Part shown: positions 10,601-22,560 of the stretch, piece by piece
Position numbering within the stretch: the first letter of the stretch is position 1
Layout: each line of letters opens with the position of its first letter
From: Micromussa lordhowensis
Taxonomy: Eukaryota > Cnidaria > Anthozoa > Scleractinia > Lobophylliidae
Length of the DNA stretch: 64,000 nt
Assembly (NCBI GenBank): GCA_964020085.1
Contig: OZ026606.1
Span: forward strand, 23,955,073 to 24,019,072
Direction of reading: 5' to 3'
Program-made: the position numbers and the translations under genes
Notes under the pieces: model-generated
The model's input: the letters and a program-made list of their open reading frames with translations, nothing else
Database searches by the model: none
What the model was told of the DNA's origin: nothing

Positions 10601-13600
10601 TCCACCTTAATACCTTTTGCATGATCTTTGTCCATTTGTATAACAGACTTTTTCCAATCATCCAATCTCTCTTGAAGAGGAAAGATCAAGGCTTCACACA
10701 GTAACCTGAAAAATCCACAAATTAAACATTACAATAGTCATGGGCCAGAAATGTCAGAAACTCACTTTACAAAAAGTAGGTTACAGCCTATATGGCTTCA
10801 AACTTGCATCACTTTCATTGCTTGAAACTTGAATTGTACTATACTCTATTCCAGGCTTCTGCCTAACATGTGCCTGGTCGCCTGAGGTGCCTAAGTTACA
10901 AGTGTGGGCGACTAATTTTTTGCTCAAGGAGCTCGAGTGGAATTCTAATGTTCACAAAAGGTCTATATTTACGTGTATTTACTCGTCGGTTGCTTAATAC
11001 CAACTTGCCTTTGAATCTTATCTGGCACCCTGTATGTTCCCTGAAGGTGGGTTTTTAGCCAGAATTTGAAAACTGGCCGTCCAAAATGTACTATGGCCTG
11101 CCCAAATGAGCAATTTATAGGCAACATATGAAAAAATAAAACAATTTTCTTCCAAAAGTGGCTGAACACAGGACACCTGGACACCTATCTGCTAAAAGCC
11201 TGCTGGAAGGTATTGTGGTTTTAAATCAGAAATTTGGTTTTAAGTTTCAAAACTACAGTTGACTCCCAATAACTTGAACCCTTGTTGACTTAAACCTCAC
11301 ACTAACTCAAACCAAAATCAATTTCCCTTGGATTTCCGCTGTACATTTACTGTAATTTCACCCTCAGGAAATTTCATCCTCTGGAACTCAAACACGTGAT
11401 AATTGGAACCTTCTGCTAACTTGAAGCAATTTTAATTTCCCCTCAGGGTATTTTCAATATTAATTTTAAGCTCGATAACTTGAACCATGTTTGTCAATAT
11501 GCCTCAAATCAAAATAAACAGTACTCTACGGCTTTGTTTTTCTTTGTTTTGTTTCGTCTATGTTGAGAAATAATTGTTCCATTTTCACTCAATGTCCGAG
11601 TGTGTAATTAAATTGTAATTAAATGTACAATGTATAAACAGAAATATAGTAAACACCATTTTCCCCTATATTTTCAATTATCTGTTCTCGACCACTCATC
11701 ACTTGAACCACAGATAACTTGAACCTTTTTTCAATTTCTCTTGATGGTTCAAGTTCTCGAGACTGAACTGTATTGCTTAGATGCATCCTTGAATGCAAGA
11801 TTGTCTATACAGCAAGTCCAATCAGAGTGTACAGTTAAAAAATAACTTACCCAGCATATCCTTTCAGTTTACTTTCCATGCTACGGTGTCTTATCACCAT
11901 TTTGGTGAGAGATCCTCCTATGTCTTTGCAGCATCCTGAGTAGCAAATGAATAAATAAGTGAAGGTAAATAAATGAATGTAAATATTGATCAGTCACAAA
12001 TGACATGATATAAAATGTATACCAGGTGTACCTGCATCAAAGCAAGACTGTGTATATAAATCTTCTGTTTCACTTAGTACTAACATAAAAGTACACAAGC
12101 AGTATTTGTGTGTGGTACTAGTTTCTCACAATTTTTTTTTTAAATGAAAGATTTTGGGGGCATGGGGATCTTAATAAATTGTCAATAAGCTGGAATTTCT
12201 AGCACTCTACAAAGATGTTGATTTGCCATTGTGAAACAATGTGACATGTAATCATCTTTCCTTTCAGTACTTTACTCTCCAATCAAAATAGCTTGCAACA
12301 TTATACATCAGGGATTTCAATGACTTAAAAGGCATTGCCCAAGGATTATCAGTCAATTTAATTGGACTCAGAAATGTCCTAACTTTTGGACATTAACCCA
12401 TTGTGTGGTTCCAGAAAATATCCATACCCCTACCACAGAGGGAATTGGAAATTCTGAAGGGGAGGGGGGGGAGGGTCAAAGACCCAGGAAATTCCGGGGG
12501 GAGGGGGGTTGTATGATCGATTTAGTTTCCGGAGGTCTTTTGATTCAATTCGGATTTGAGTGTCAATCTAGCTGTTCAAAAATCCTCTCTTACCTACTAA
12601 GTAGAACTTCACATGAAAAATAGTGGCTTGAATACTTGTTTTTGACTCGCATTATATTTGAAATACATTTTCCTTCTTCAAAAAGCATTTTGGAAGCTAA
12701 CAAATGCGAAGAACGCGTCGTTGCGTGGACATGGCCACCATTACTTGTTACCAGTCCACATTCAGTCACCTTATGGACCGATAAGCACTGGAGACTAGCC
12801 TAGTTTGTTTTCGCATCAGTCTTCGAAGTCGCACTCGATTTCTTTCATGAAAATTACTTTCTTTATAAAGGTAGAAATGATGTTACGATTTCACACACTG
12901 GAGAATTTCATATCCCTGTTTATCTCTGTCTATTTGTATGTAGTTTTGCTATAAAATTGGCTTTCGTCTTGAGTCTGTTAGCGATCGTGTTCGCAATAAA
13001 AGTACAGTGTCAATTTCATCCACACACATTTTATCAGTCCTTAAGGATATTTTCTGGAACTACACATTGACTCCCAGACCATTTTGCCAAAAACCTATTT
13101 TTTGACATTGTGTGGTTCCAGAAAATATCCATACCCCCACCACGGAGGGAATTGGAAATTCCGAAGGGGAGGGGGGGTCAAAGACCCAGGAAATTCCAGG
13201 GGGAAGGGGGGTTGTATGATCGTTTTAGTTTCCAGAGGTCTTTTGATTCAATTCGGATTTGAATGTCGATCTAGCTGTTCAAAAATCTTCTCTTACCTAC
13301 TAAGTAGAACTTTCACATGAAAAATAGTGGCTTGAATACTTGCTTTTGACTCGCATTATATTTGAAATACATTTTCCCTCTTCAAAAAGCATTTTGGAAG
13401 CTAACAAATGCGAAGAACGTGCCGTTGCGTGGACATGGCCGCCATTACTTGTTACCAGTCCACATTCAGTCACCTTGTGGACCGAAAAGCACTGGAGACT
13501 AGCCTAGTTTGTTTTCGCATCGGTCTTCGAAGTGGCAGTCGATTTCTTTCATGAAAATTAGTTTCTTTATAAATGTAGAAATGATGTTACGATTTCACAC

Positions 13601-16600
13601 ACTTGAGAATTTCGTATCCCTGCTTATCTCTGTCTATTTGTATGTAGTTTTGCTGTAAAATTGGCTTTCGTCTCGAGTCTGTTAGCGATCGTGTTCGCAA
13701 TAAAAGTACAGTGTCAATTTCATCCACACGCATTTTATCAGTCCTTAATGGAAATTGTACCACATTTACAAAGGGAGTTGGTCGTGTTGGAAGGTAATTT
13801 GACAAGTTTCCATTTTATTTCTTCTTTTAAAGCATGTTTCACTAATCTTGAACGCTTTCTTTGCGAGTATCTTCAGATATAGATGTTACAATCGATCGAG
13901 AATATTAAGCTTAGTAGTTACGTGCAATGCAGATGGCTAAATGTTTGGAGTGTTTACTTTTACTTTAACTCACTTTCTTGCCAAAACTATTTTTTCCAGA
14001 GGGTATGGGGGGTGTACAAAATAGTAGTGGAAATTCCGGAGGGGTGGGGGGGTTATTTTACTGGTCAAAAAATGGAAATTCCGGGGAGGAGGGGGGGGCT
14101 TACGTGAAATTCCCTCCGTGGTGGGGGTATGGATATTTTCTGGAACTACACATTTTGGAGATTTTCAGCCTGGATATGAGCCAAATTAGCTCCAATCTAC
14201 TCAATAATACTTTCTAAAAATTAGGAGTAATTTTTTTCTCCATATATCCTATGATAAGTAGATGTTTTTCTTAATGGTCGGGCTGGGCAAAATTAATTGA
14301 CCAGCTGCGAGGATCATTTTGCCCGTCTGGTTTGATCATCTAGAGGAATGTTATCTTATAAAGAAGTTGATTTCAAAACATTTTGCCTCCTTGAAAACAA
14401 AAACAGTTGTCTCAAACTATGTAACCCCTACCCCAAGCCTTTCAGTAAAATCCAAGATGGTCAAATGGGTTATTAGGGCACCACAACAGATGCCACATTT
14501 ACTTGGCATGAATATCCCCTGCATTGATAATAAAAAAAGGTGGTATAAATAATCCACAAGACATGTCATACGATATGCATCAATCAGTCACATGCTGTAA
14601 ACTGGGAGTGATTGATAACCCTCTTTAAGCTCAAGAATGGGATCTATTTTTGTTTACAATGGAGTGAAAAATATACTTTACTGCTAGGCATAAGCATTAT
14701 TCATCTACAAAACAAGATTCAACTCTCAATACCGAAACTACGTAATGATGGACAATTAATACTCAAGTTGTATGTCAAACATAGAAAATCCAAAGTTCAA
14801 AACAATAGGGTGTGCTACTGCAGGCCACACAAGACTGATTAGAATATAAAGTGAACAGTCTTTCACACTGTTCATGCGGACTGAATCTAATTCAAAAAGT
14901 TATACAGAGCTGTGAGACAAAAGGTATAAATCAGGTAATTATCTTCAGCAAAACACTACTGTATATTTCAACATCACACAAAGACAAATTCTAAAACAAC
15001 TTCTGCAACAGACTTGTTAATTCTTCAATTCATTAATTTAACTGACAACAATAATTCAACCACTATATGATGGGTAAGTCATTTGCCCAGAAAGGAATGC
15101 TCCAAGCTAGCACTAAAACAAGATTTTGAATCAATCTATAAGAGAAACAGGAACAAAGGCATATTTCTACAATGACGTTCTTTGTCTTGAACACAATACA
15201 CAACAAATAAATATTAATATTTATTGTGACAGACTATCCTCAATCCCTTCTGTCCTGTTTGGTTACATCATATTCACTGAGTAAACATTTTCTTCAAGTT
15301 TTGTCATACAACACAATTATATTGTTGTCAGTTGCTTTCACTTGAAGATGCAATACACACATGCTAATAGCAGATTCATATCAATCATCTTGTGGAAGGT
15401 CTTCCACTAAGATTACGTGTCAATGACATTCTTATACATGGGTAATGAGTGGGCTGGAATCAAAATCAAAGTTACTTTACAGATGTTCAAGTCCAAGAAT
15501 GCTTGCTCATTTGCTGGTTTTGTTATTAAATGATGAATTAAGGTCTACCTTGAGGTCTAAAGTTTTCAGATTTAATCCTCCAATAAATTTTAATTAGAAC
15601 TATCTACTGAGACACAAGAAAATTATAGTAAATGTATTTTGTCAACAATGTTTTTTCCCACACTCTTTCTCGCAGCAATAAAATTGCAAATGCTCCTGGA
15701 TGAAAGGTGTTCAAAGTTAATTGATGACTTCATAAACTTCTGATTTATCTAAAGGAAGTTGAGGTATTTAAATTAACAATTAAATCCTACACATGGAAAA
15801 AGATAACAAATATCAGGGCCAAATCAGTGCAGTTCAATTGTGGACTAGCATTCCAATTCAATTATGTAGGTCTTTGAAAAGACATAAATGAGGTACAAAT
15901 ACATTAGCTAGTAGGTAATTAAACATGTGTTTATTTAAGGCTGGTTGGGTAAAAAAAAATGTGTATTACAACAAAACAAGGCCCTGGTTTTAACTGCTAT
16001 TGTTAAAATGCCACACAGAAAAGATTAAAAGCTGTTTTGACATACATTTGCCAGTCTAAACATACACAGCAGAACGCTTTTTAATTGATGATGCAATAGG
16101 AAGAAATTTAACAGCTTTACTAAGCCCTTTCACAAATGAACATTGGCATAACAAGGCAGCAGGTTGTAGCAGTGCATGTACCTCAGTCTGCTAACTAGTA
16201 TGAAATCTAGGTAACAATTTACCCAGTTTTATTGATTATGTGGTATGTTTTAATGGAAAACAAATGGTCAATGAATGACATATATAGCCATCAAATGTTT
16301 TAACCATACATTACTTTGCATGCATGTTCGGATTGGGGGTACAAACAAACATTTGGATAGAACTACACAGTTTCCAAATCACATGAAAGACACTGCTTCA
16401 TAACTTGTAGACAGTTTAAGCTGAATAAAATGTAGTGATGTTGCTCACTGGCATGTAGACAATGCCACAGCTGTTTAGAACATTAACAAATAAAATAATG
16501 GACCTCTTTTGTGAAAATTTGCAACAAAATATGCTTGGCAATTGTTGTGCCTGGATCTGACCAGCATGGTAGGTTCAACTGGGGAAAGCAAAGCAGCAAC

Positions 16601-19491
16601 GCAACAAACTATAGTAAAGGAATGTTGCTGCATTAAAATCCTCGGTTAAGATGTTCAATAATTGTTACTTACTAAAAACTTGCCCTCGAACAAGACAGGC
16701 TTTTAGCAAGGATTTAAAAAGTGAGCGTCAAAAATGTACTCTAAAGCAGGGCTCGACTTTCAGGTGGAAAAATGGGACCAGCTGGCCCTAAGTTTTCAGA
16801 TTTAGTCACCAGCAAAAGTATTTCAATTAGGGAAAAGTATGGAAAATTAGTCGCCAGTGAAAAACATTTGGTCACATTGACAACCCCAGCAGTCGCAACT
16901 TCATACTCTATAGGGTCTGCTCAAATGAACAATTTATAAAGAAGCGCAAAAAATAAAACAACTTTCTTGAAGTGGGCATCCATAGGACACCTGCACGCTT
17001 ATCTGGCTAAAAGCCTGGTACAAGAAGAAATTCAGTTTAGCGATGAAATCCGAGGCAACACAGAGACTTTTAGTGCCTCATGGCCAGTTGTGCAGGCATT
17101 TTGTTGCCCCTTATAAAATTGGATTCCTTTCATTTATGTGCATTCCTGCCTAAATTCTAAACTGCTAGTCAAATAGATTTCCTACTATGTATATAAAATA
17201 CTTTTCATCAAATACTTTAAACCACACATAACACATTAAATTAAACCACAGCCCTGTGGGGTACACAGTAGAATTAATTTTCACAAAGTAGAACACAAGA
17301 CACCCTGTAGCTATCTAATGTTTGGCAAAAATCCATGCCATTAGAATCGCTTCAGAAAGTCAGTCATGAAGGGGTTTCGATAGCTGCACCTTAAACTTGT
17401 TTTGAGGAACCTTAATACTCTTACAAAACTGTTAAACTGATTAGTTATAGTAACAGTAAATATAACTTGATACAAAGTGATGTGCAGTGAAAAGAGTTTG
17501 TGCTAGTGGTAAACAACATTTTAATATTTATAAAACTTTGCTATACAGTAGTAAAGGAGTACAAATGTTTAACTTTGACATTTTCTGAAATAAATCCAGA
17601 AAAATGATCTTTAGTTTCAGAATTGACCGTTTCTGTTACAGAGGAAATTGGTGAATTGATTCAATTTACAAGTGGAAATTTGTGGCAATGTAATAATTAA
17701 GTCTGGAAATTTTCATGTTATTCTGACGCAGAAAATAATACTAAGAAAATTACTACTGAGGAAGTTACTTCACAGGCCAGCTTTGGTACACGACATTTGA
17801 CAATAAACACTTCACACCATCGAGTTTTCTTGTCACCTCTAGCGGTCAACTTCTAGGTCTAGTTGAAGTGATGCTAATCATTTTAAGATTTTTTACCTTA
17901 CATGTAACACATTTAACGGTAGTGAAATGGTTGAATATGAACTTCATCAAATGCTGTTGAACATTTTCATCACAAGGGGATTTCCGCGACTCCATGTACT
18001 CAATTAGCACCGAGAAATTCGAGCATTGTACAGAACAGGTGGCGCGAAAATATAAGCTTAAAAGAATGGAATTAGTGCAAGGAAACTAAACCGCAAATTC
18101 GATAGGAAGAGATAAGATGCAAAAAATCTCAGTTGAGTTCAAACGCAAGGTAAAAAACAAACGAACGATTTCAGCACTACAGAAATAACAGAAGCAAAAT
18201 TTTTCTACGAACATGAATTACAGGAAGCTAAATTTGAACTGAACAAAACCGAATTACGCGGTAAAATGTATTTTTTAGCGCCAAAAGTGTCAACGGACAA
18301 CGAACAGTATAAAGACCTCCTAGACAAGCACAAGAAAAAATGGCGCTAAAGCTTAGGAACAGAAATGACACTGCTGGTTCATGTCAAACACTGCGTTGAA
18401 AGGTCGCGGTAAAAGTTTCACATTACAACAAAGACCGCGTTGTGCGCGTAAAATTGTCGATCGAAGCTAGTGTACCGCATTCGAGGATTGACTTCGATGG
18501 TCGACTTCGATCGCTTCTGTTCTTCCGATGAATCAACTTTTAGTTGCATGCAATTTCAACACGACAAAAAACCTGTAGCGCCCAGTTATTATACAAAATC
18601 TACAAATAATATTTTAGTAAATACCGCCGCTTTGCCTTGATTTAACATTAATATCTAAACTGCTTTGTAAATTCCCGTGTCGATCACATTTTCGACTTAC
18701 ATTTGAAGATTTGACTGAAAACTCGATCAAAGGTTGCGGTACATTGCCCGCCGGTTGCTCTCTGTTCGTTCTTTCGTGAGAGAAAAACACTCCTCGACTC
18801 AAAATTCTTCCGCAAAAAGTAACCCTTAAATAAACAACAACTAAAAATACCAAGCTGAAGTCCTGACCCGCTGAAAATACAACCGCGGAGTGATGAAAAA
18901 CGAAAACATGTGCTTTTGGTCCCTACAACATTTCAGCTTATCTTTGAAAATTGTGACTTTGTCTGGTTCGTAATATATTGGCACAGTTCTGTGTTTTGCT
19001 AAACAACTGAGCCACCAAAGCAAATAAAAGATGAGTGAGGCTTACGCGGCAAAATGGAAAAGTGCCGTGAAATGAGCTTACGTTCACTCACCTCGAGAAG
19101 AGTTCGCGGTATCGGCGACGCGCTGAAAAGCGTCCAAAAATGCATCCGCAGCGATAACTGTTGTCCTGAACAAGTAAAATTTAAAATAAATTAGCCTTTC
19201 TGTTTTCTTATCTTTAGTCACAAACTAAATTATCAACGCGTAAATTAAAGATCAGACTCCAAATGTATTCGAGACGTGAGCTTACTTCAGCGCCGAGTGC
19301 AGTTTACTCGCTTTACCCACCAAATCTTCCCACACCGGCGCACTCGCCTGAAAGAAAGAGATAAATTAACTCTTGACATGGCTAGAAAATTAAAAACTAA
19401 AACGTTTTCAAGAAGAATTCACAATTCCCACCTTTATGTCGTTCAATATCAAGTGAATTAAGTTCCCCTCGCTGTCCGCGTTGTCGCCCAT
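4281..19491 (-). CDS. MTSS1/MTSS2-like I-BAR protein, 11 exons, complete
   Basis: I-BAR (IMD) proteins of the MTSS family bind and curve membranes and link PIP2-rich membrane to actin. Coding exons read on minus: 19491-19432, 19347-19286, 19165-19092, 11935-11851, 10705-10614, 9544-9470, 9131-9091, 8716-8600, 8165-8010, 5949-5511, 5026-4281. All introns are GT-AG and phases agree, giving 648 residues. Residues 1-254 are the I-BAR domain, with family landmarks APVWEDL, AADAFLDAFQRVAD, IGGSLTKMVIRHRSMESKL, IFPLQERLDDWKK, YLRKVLVEERTRYC and EISMLGEIEHLQ. Residues 255-648 are a Ser/Pro-rich tail with two polyproline stretches, as in MTSS. The ATG at 19491-19489 follows GCCATC. The expected C-terminal WH2 motif is not convincing: the last residues are MLQKQIRRQRQL and a Lys-rich end, without LKKT. 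Intron 3 is 7.2 kb. An antisense LINE lies in the intron between the I-BAR exons and the tail exons. Confidence 0.92.
6235..7975 (+). mobile_element. LINE (jockey/CR1/L2-like) fragment with reverse transcriptase, 5' truncated and frameshifted
   Basis: Reverse transcriptase of a non-LTR retrotransposon. Visible motifs in order are NNYRPISLLSVFNRIFEKL, STQHALIDI, IDLKK, YGIRG, SCGVPQGSVLGPLLFLLYIND, the catalytic LFADDTNLLY (about 6840-6870), KYLGVLID and the thumb segment SLIQPYITYGIAVWG. The endonuclease and 5' part are missing. The frame changes at an A run near 6588, where IDLKK runs into a stop instead of continuing with AFDTVDHD, and again near 6295. It ends with AATAAA and AATGA-type short repeats near 7960. 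It lies antisense in an MTSS-like intron and is dead. Confidence 0.9.
8166..10470. other. MTSS-like intronic sequence between exons
   Basis: Between the small exons at 8600-8716, 9091-9131 and 9470-9544 the DNA is unique AT-rich intron. No repeat was recognised apart from two and a half telomere-like TAACCC units at 9801-9815. Confidence 0.4.
11045..11208. mobile_element. short TIR element related to 16697-17017
   Basis: It begins GGTTTTTAGCC and ends GGCTAAAAGCC-like (TGCTAAAAGCCTG). The interior (AAAATGTACT, CAAATGA.CAATTTATA, AAAAAATAAAACAA.TTTCTT, AGGACACCTG) is shared with a second copy at 16697-17017. Non-coding. Superfamily not identified. Confidence 0.55.
11256..11770. mobile_element. 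pogo/Tigger-like non-autonomous element with TA target duplication
   Basis: Flanked by TA on both sides (11254-11255 and 11771-11772). Termini are inverted: CAGTTGACTC then ATAACTTGAACC on the left, and GGTTCAAGTTCTCGAGACTGAACTG on the right in two matching blocks. The interior repeats the phrase ACTTGAACC many times in both orientations. The CAGTTGACTC start, the TA duplication and the AACTTGAA subterminal motif match the pogo/Tigger branch of Tc1-mariner. No transposase ORF. Confidence 0.75.
12403..13065. mobile_element. TIR DNA transposon, ATT target duplication, internally deleted copy
   Basis: Terminal inverted repeats start GTGTGGTTCCAGAAAATATC and the 3' end is its complement. The flanking duplication is ATT (12400-12402 and 13066-13068). 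About 640 bp are close to the second copy beginning at 13110, including G-rich runs after the TIR. The part after CAGTCCTTAA is missing up to the right terminus. Non-coding. Superfamily not assigned. Confidence 0.8.
13110..14151. mobile_element. TIR DNA transposon, ATT target duplication, longer copy
   Basis: Same family as the neighbour at 12403. Inverted termini extend about 45 bases, through ATCCATACCCCCACC and the complement of GAGGGAATT. The ATT duplications are at 13107-13109 and 14152-14154. G-rich subterminal blocks (runs of 6-8 G) are repeated at both ends. No transposase ORF: the 60-80-codon ORFs are not conserved between the two copies. Confidence 0.8.
14230..16690. other. MTSS-like intron 3, no recognised content
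   Basis: AT-rich intronic DNA. No exon, tRNA or clear repeat was recognised on either strand. Confidence 0.4.
16697..17017. mobile_element. short TIR element with an internal insertion
   Basis: Ends are AGGCTTTTAGC and GCTAAAAGCCT. Outer parts match 11045-11208. The middle (about 16748-16910, starting GGGCTCGACTTTCAGG) is absent from the other copy and looks like an insertion into it. No target duplication could be fixed. Confidence 0.5.
17018..19091. other. remainder of MTSS-like intron 3
   Basis: No feature recognised. Near the 5' end of the gene the sequence becomes less AT-rich and CG dinucleotides become common. Confidence 0.35.
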
Positions 19492-21919
19492 GATGGCGGT
19501 TGTCCGTAGTTCGTTCGCTTCTTTTTCAGTTTCACGTTTTTTTTTACATGAGTTCAATGAAGTCCCGCAGTTCTACTATGGAATTTAGGAATGACTTTCG
19601 TCGCGTGGATAAGGAGTGTCAATTTTCACGATGTCTTCAAGGATATCCTAAGGTACGGAAGCACAAGTATTTCTTCCTACAAAGAACACAATTCTTGCGA
19701 TTAGTACACATATCATGGTCTCCGATCAAATCACGTGACGAGTTATCAATGACTTATAATTTGCATTCACCAAAGACGCGGCCGATGAAAATTAAACAAA
19801 TGCCCACAGACTTGTATCATCAATTAGCAAATTTACGCACAGAAAAACGCGATGAATATTTATGAAAACCGTGCATGCATCGCTGTGCGTTGGACAGATG
19901 TCGTGTTAAAAACAAACCGAGACATCAAGCCTGTAGTGACCCCGCCGATGATGTCTTCGAATTTCGACGCAAAGTTGGGTTGGGTATCAAAATATGGTCT
20001 CGAAATTCAGCCATGCCTCTAACTACGACTACATTAAAGAAACAAACAACAGTTCTAGATATACAGACTATGCTGTATAGTATGACGAAAAAAACGGCAA
20101 AAACGGCACGTCCGAAGAAGGATTTCAAAACCACAAATTTTAAACATTTCCATAACTACAGAACGAACATTCTTTCACTATTTTCGAGATATTAGCGCGG
20201 ATAGAGAGAATTCATCGCAGTTACTTATTTCTATGCTTGAAGCAAATGGTATTTTAACCGTGCTAGTTACAGTTCGGCAGTAAAACTAACTAAAACTTTT
20301 TATACGATTTTTTTTTTTAAATCGTGGTATTTATTTTGGACTATCCAGATCTCCTGTTATCACCAGCGCGCATCTTTAAAGAGCAAGAATTATCTACAAA
20401 TTGTTTACTGCTCTGACGCAACGCGTATCAACAAAAACAACTTGGAAATCTTGACTTGGAGAGCGTTTGCAAGATGAGTAGAAACAGATGAAAGCAAAAT
20501 CTCCCAGAGATAGGTCACAAGGTCGTTCAGCCAACAGAGATCAACAGACAAATGGAACGAAAATACAATACCGGGGGGCTATTTTGTCATTAGGCCCTTC
20601 AGTCATCAGTTTGTGTGAGACAGTATGGGATCATTTTAGCAACCTGACATTAGCCGAACGACGATTATTACTTCTATTCTTTGTTCTAAAAAGAAAATTA
20701 AGGACCTTTTCAATGAGATAATCTGGTTCAGCTGGGAATGAGTCTTCAAAACTACAGGGGCAATGAAAATCTTCCTCGAAAAAAGAAATCGGTTTTTCGT
20801 GTTGCTTTATATAAGCCTGCTTGTAACGCTTGTAAAGACAAGAAATTACGTCAAACGCGTTTTTTCTAGAACAAGCTTATCTCTTAAACACTTCGTAATA
20901 GCGGTATATTCGATAAAGAACTGCGGTAAACCCAAATCTTTGCATTGTGGTCTGAGACAAGATTAGCAATATTAAAGGCAAATCCGGGATAGCGGTCACT
21001 TGATCAGGATAAGAAAACTTGAAAGGTCATTTACTCAAATCACAGCTCAGCTGCTTTAGTAATTTGTCATTAACAGAAAACCTTTTAACTGAGGCGTGTA
21101 GTGATACTTGGTCCAATATCACAAAATATCGCATGTGCTGTGGACACTGGGCACTCGGAAATACTTCAAGTCCTCGAGTTGAGAACTAGCTGATAAAACG
21201 AACATTCAGTAACAAAGGCTTTAGACCGATTAATTTAAAATACACAGAACAAACAGTAAGGAAACGAGATCAGAAGTCATGAACAGAGAACTGAGAAGAT
21301 GTGGACTTAAAAAAAATACAACAATTCAAGTTGTCATGAGTGAAGTTTATATTAAAATACAATGTAGTGATGTTGGAGTTTGCTTGACACACAATGACCT
21401 ATGTTGCTAGCTGATGGCTCGACAGGTGTCTGTAACAAATCAAAATCAAAAGTGTTCAACAGCCATGCCTTTTATCATAATACTTTGAGATACTTGTGAG
21501 TTAGGCTAGGAAAGTCAGCTATTAGTCGTATTATCAGAACCACTTGGCAGTGATAGACAGTGCTTGAACGACGCCATACCCTCCGATATTAAATGAGTAC
21601 TTGAATTGCATAAGTCTTTCTCTTCATTATAAATTTAACTCTATCGAAATGGCTTATCTACGGAGAAACCTAACTTGAAACGCTAAAGCTCAAGCAATGG
21701 TATAAGTGTAAGAGGCACTGATTTTAATTCTGACTTGTGCAACGAGTACTTAAGCTTGACAACGATAAAACAACTTAGAAACGCACTAAGCAACTAAAGG
21801 GACTTTATACCCCACCTCTGAACCGCGTTGGTTACGATTTTGCTTTTCTTTGACAATTTCAAAATTCTGCATGTCAAAACTGTTTCCACGGAAATTCTTT
21901 AGAAAAACATTACCGCAGT
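19492..21919. other. upstream flank of the MTSS-like gene, no gene seen
   Basis: It should contain the MTSS-like promoter (minus strand), but no core promoter element can be identified with confidence. ORFs on the plus strand at 19500-20195 have no recognisable domain. Confidence 0.35.
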
Positions 21920-22560
21920 GGATGAGAACAGTGACACTTAGATTTGGATGGGTCATTATAACCATTCTTTATCACTTGATGCTACAATCATGACATCAAA
22001 AAACTGAGCAATCATTGGTTAACACATTGGTATCATTTTCGTGACACAATACGTTACCATAGCAACAGGATGACCTTCTCAAAACACCCTTAACTAAGGC
22101 TTTAGGGGCTTATATTTCAAAAACGGCACGGTGAAATTTTTTTATATTATCAACTTTTGATGAGCATGATAAGTTGCAACTTTTGGCAAAGTTTAAAAAA
22201 ATTCTGTACATGGGGTTCAGAGCCACCTTAATTTTTCGAAAATTTAAGGTGGCTCTGAACCCCATGTACATAATTTTTTTAAACTTTGCCAAAAGTTGCA
22301 TCTTATCATGATTATCAAAAGTTGATAATATAAAAAAATTTCACCGTGCCGTTTTTGAATTATAAGCCCCTAAAGCTGCAATTAAGGGTGTTTTTACGAG
22401 GTTATACTGTTGCTATGGTGACGTATTGTGTCACGAAAATGATACCAACGTCTTCGCCAAGGATCGGGCAGTTTTTTGATACCATGATTGTAGCATCAAG
22501 TGATAAAGAATGGTTATAACGACCCATGCAAATATAAGTGCTGAAAACTGTTTTGAGCCA
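21920..22560. repeat. large near-perfect palindrome (arms about 315 bp)
   Basis: The centre is near 22236 in TTTTTCGAAAAT. The inner 26 bases of each arm (TGGGGTTCAGAGCCACCTTA and its complement) are perfect. Matching then continues outward through TTTAAAAAAATT, GTTGATAATATAAAAAAATT, GGGCTTATA, TTGCTATGG and TATCACTTGATGCTACAATC, with scattered mismatches. A single-arm copy occurs at 132-457, so the arm is itself a dispersed repeat and this is a head-to-head pair. Confidence 0.85.

Larger units (their letters stand above)
12393..14230. mobile_element. old TTAA-type element split by two younger insertions
   Basis: Pieces at 12393-12402 (TTAACCCATT), 13066-13109 and 14152-about 14215, when read together, follow the reverse strand of the element at 53881-54365. 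Shared blocks are TTGACTCCC, TTTTGCCAAAAAC, GGAGATTTTCAGCCTGGATA and TTAGCTCCAATCTACTCAA. The pieces are separated by the elements at 12403-13065 and 13110-14151. The far end is lost. Confidence 0.7.

Noticed and set aside
12405..14217. ORFs inside the two ATT-flanked transposons
   Set aside because: Short, G-rich, and not conserved in frame between the copies. Not a transposase.
19500..20195. Plus-strand ORFs just upstream of the MTSS-like gene (possible divergent gene)
   Set aside because: Two unrelated frames, no family features and no splice sites linking them.
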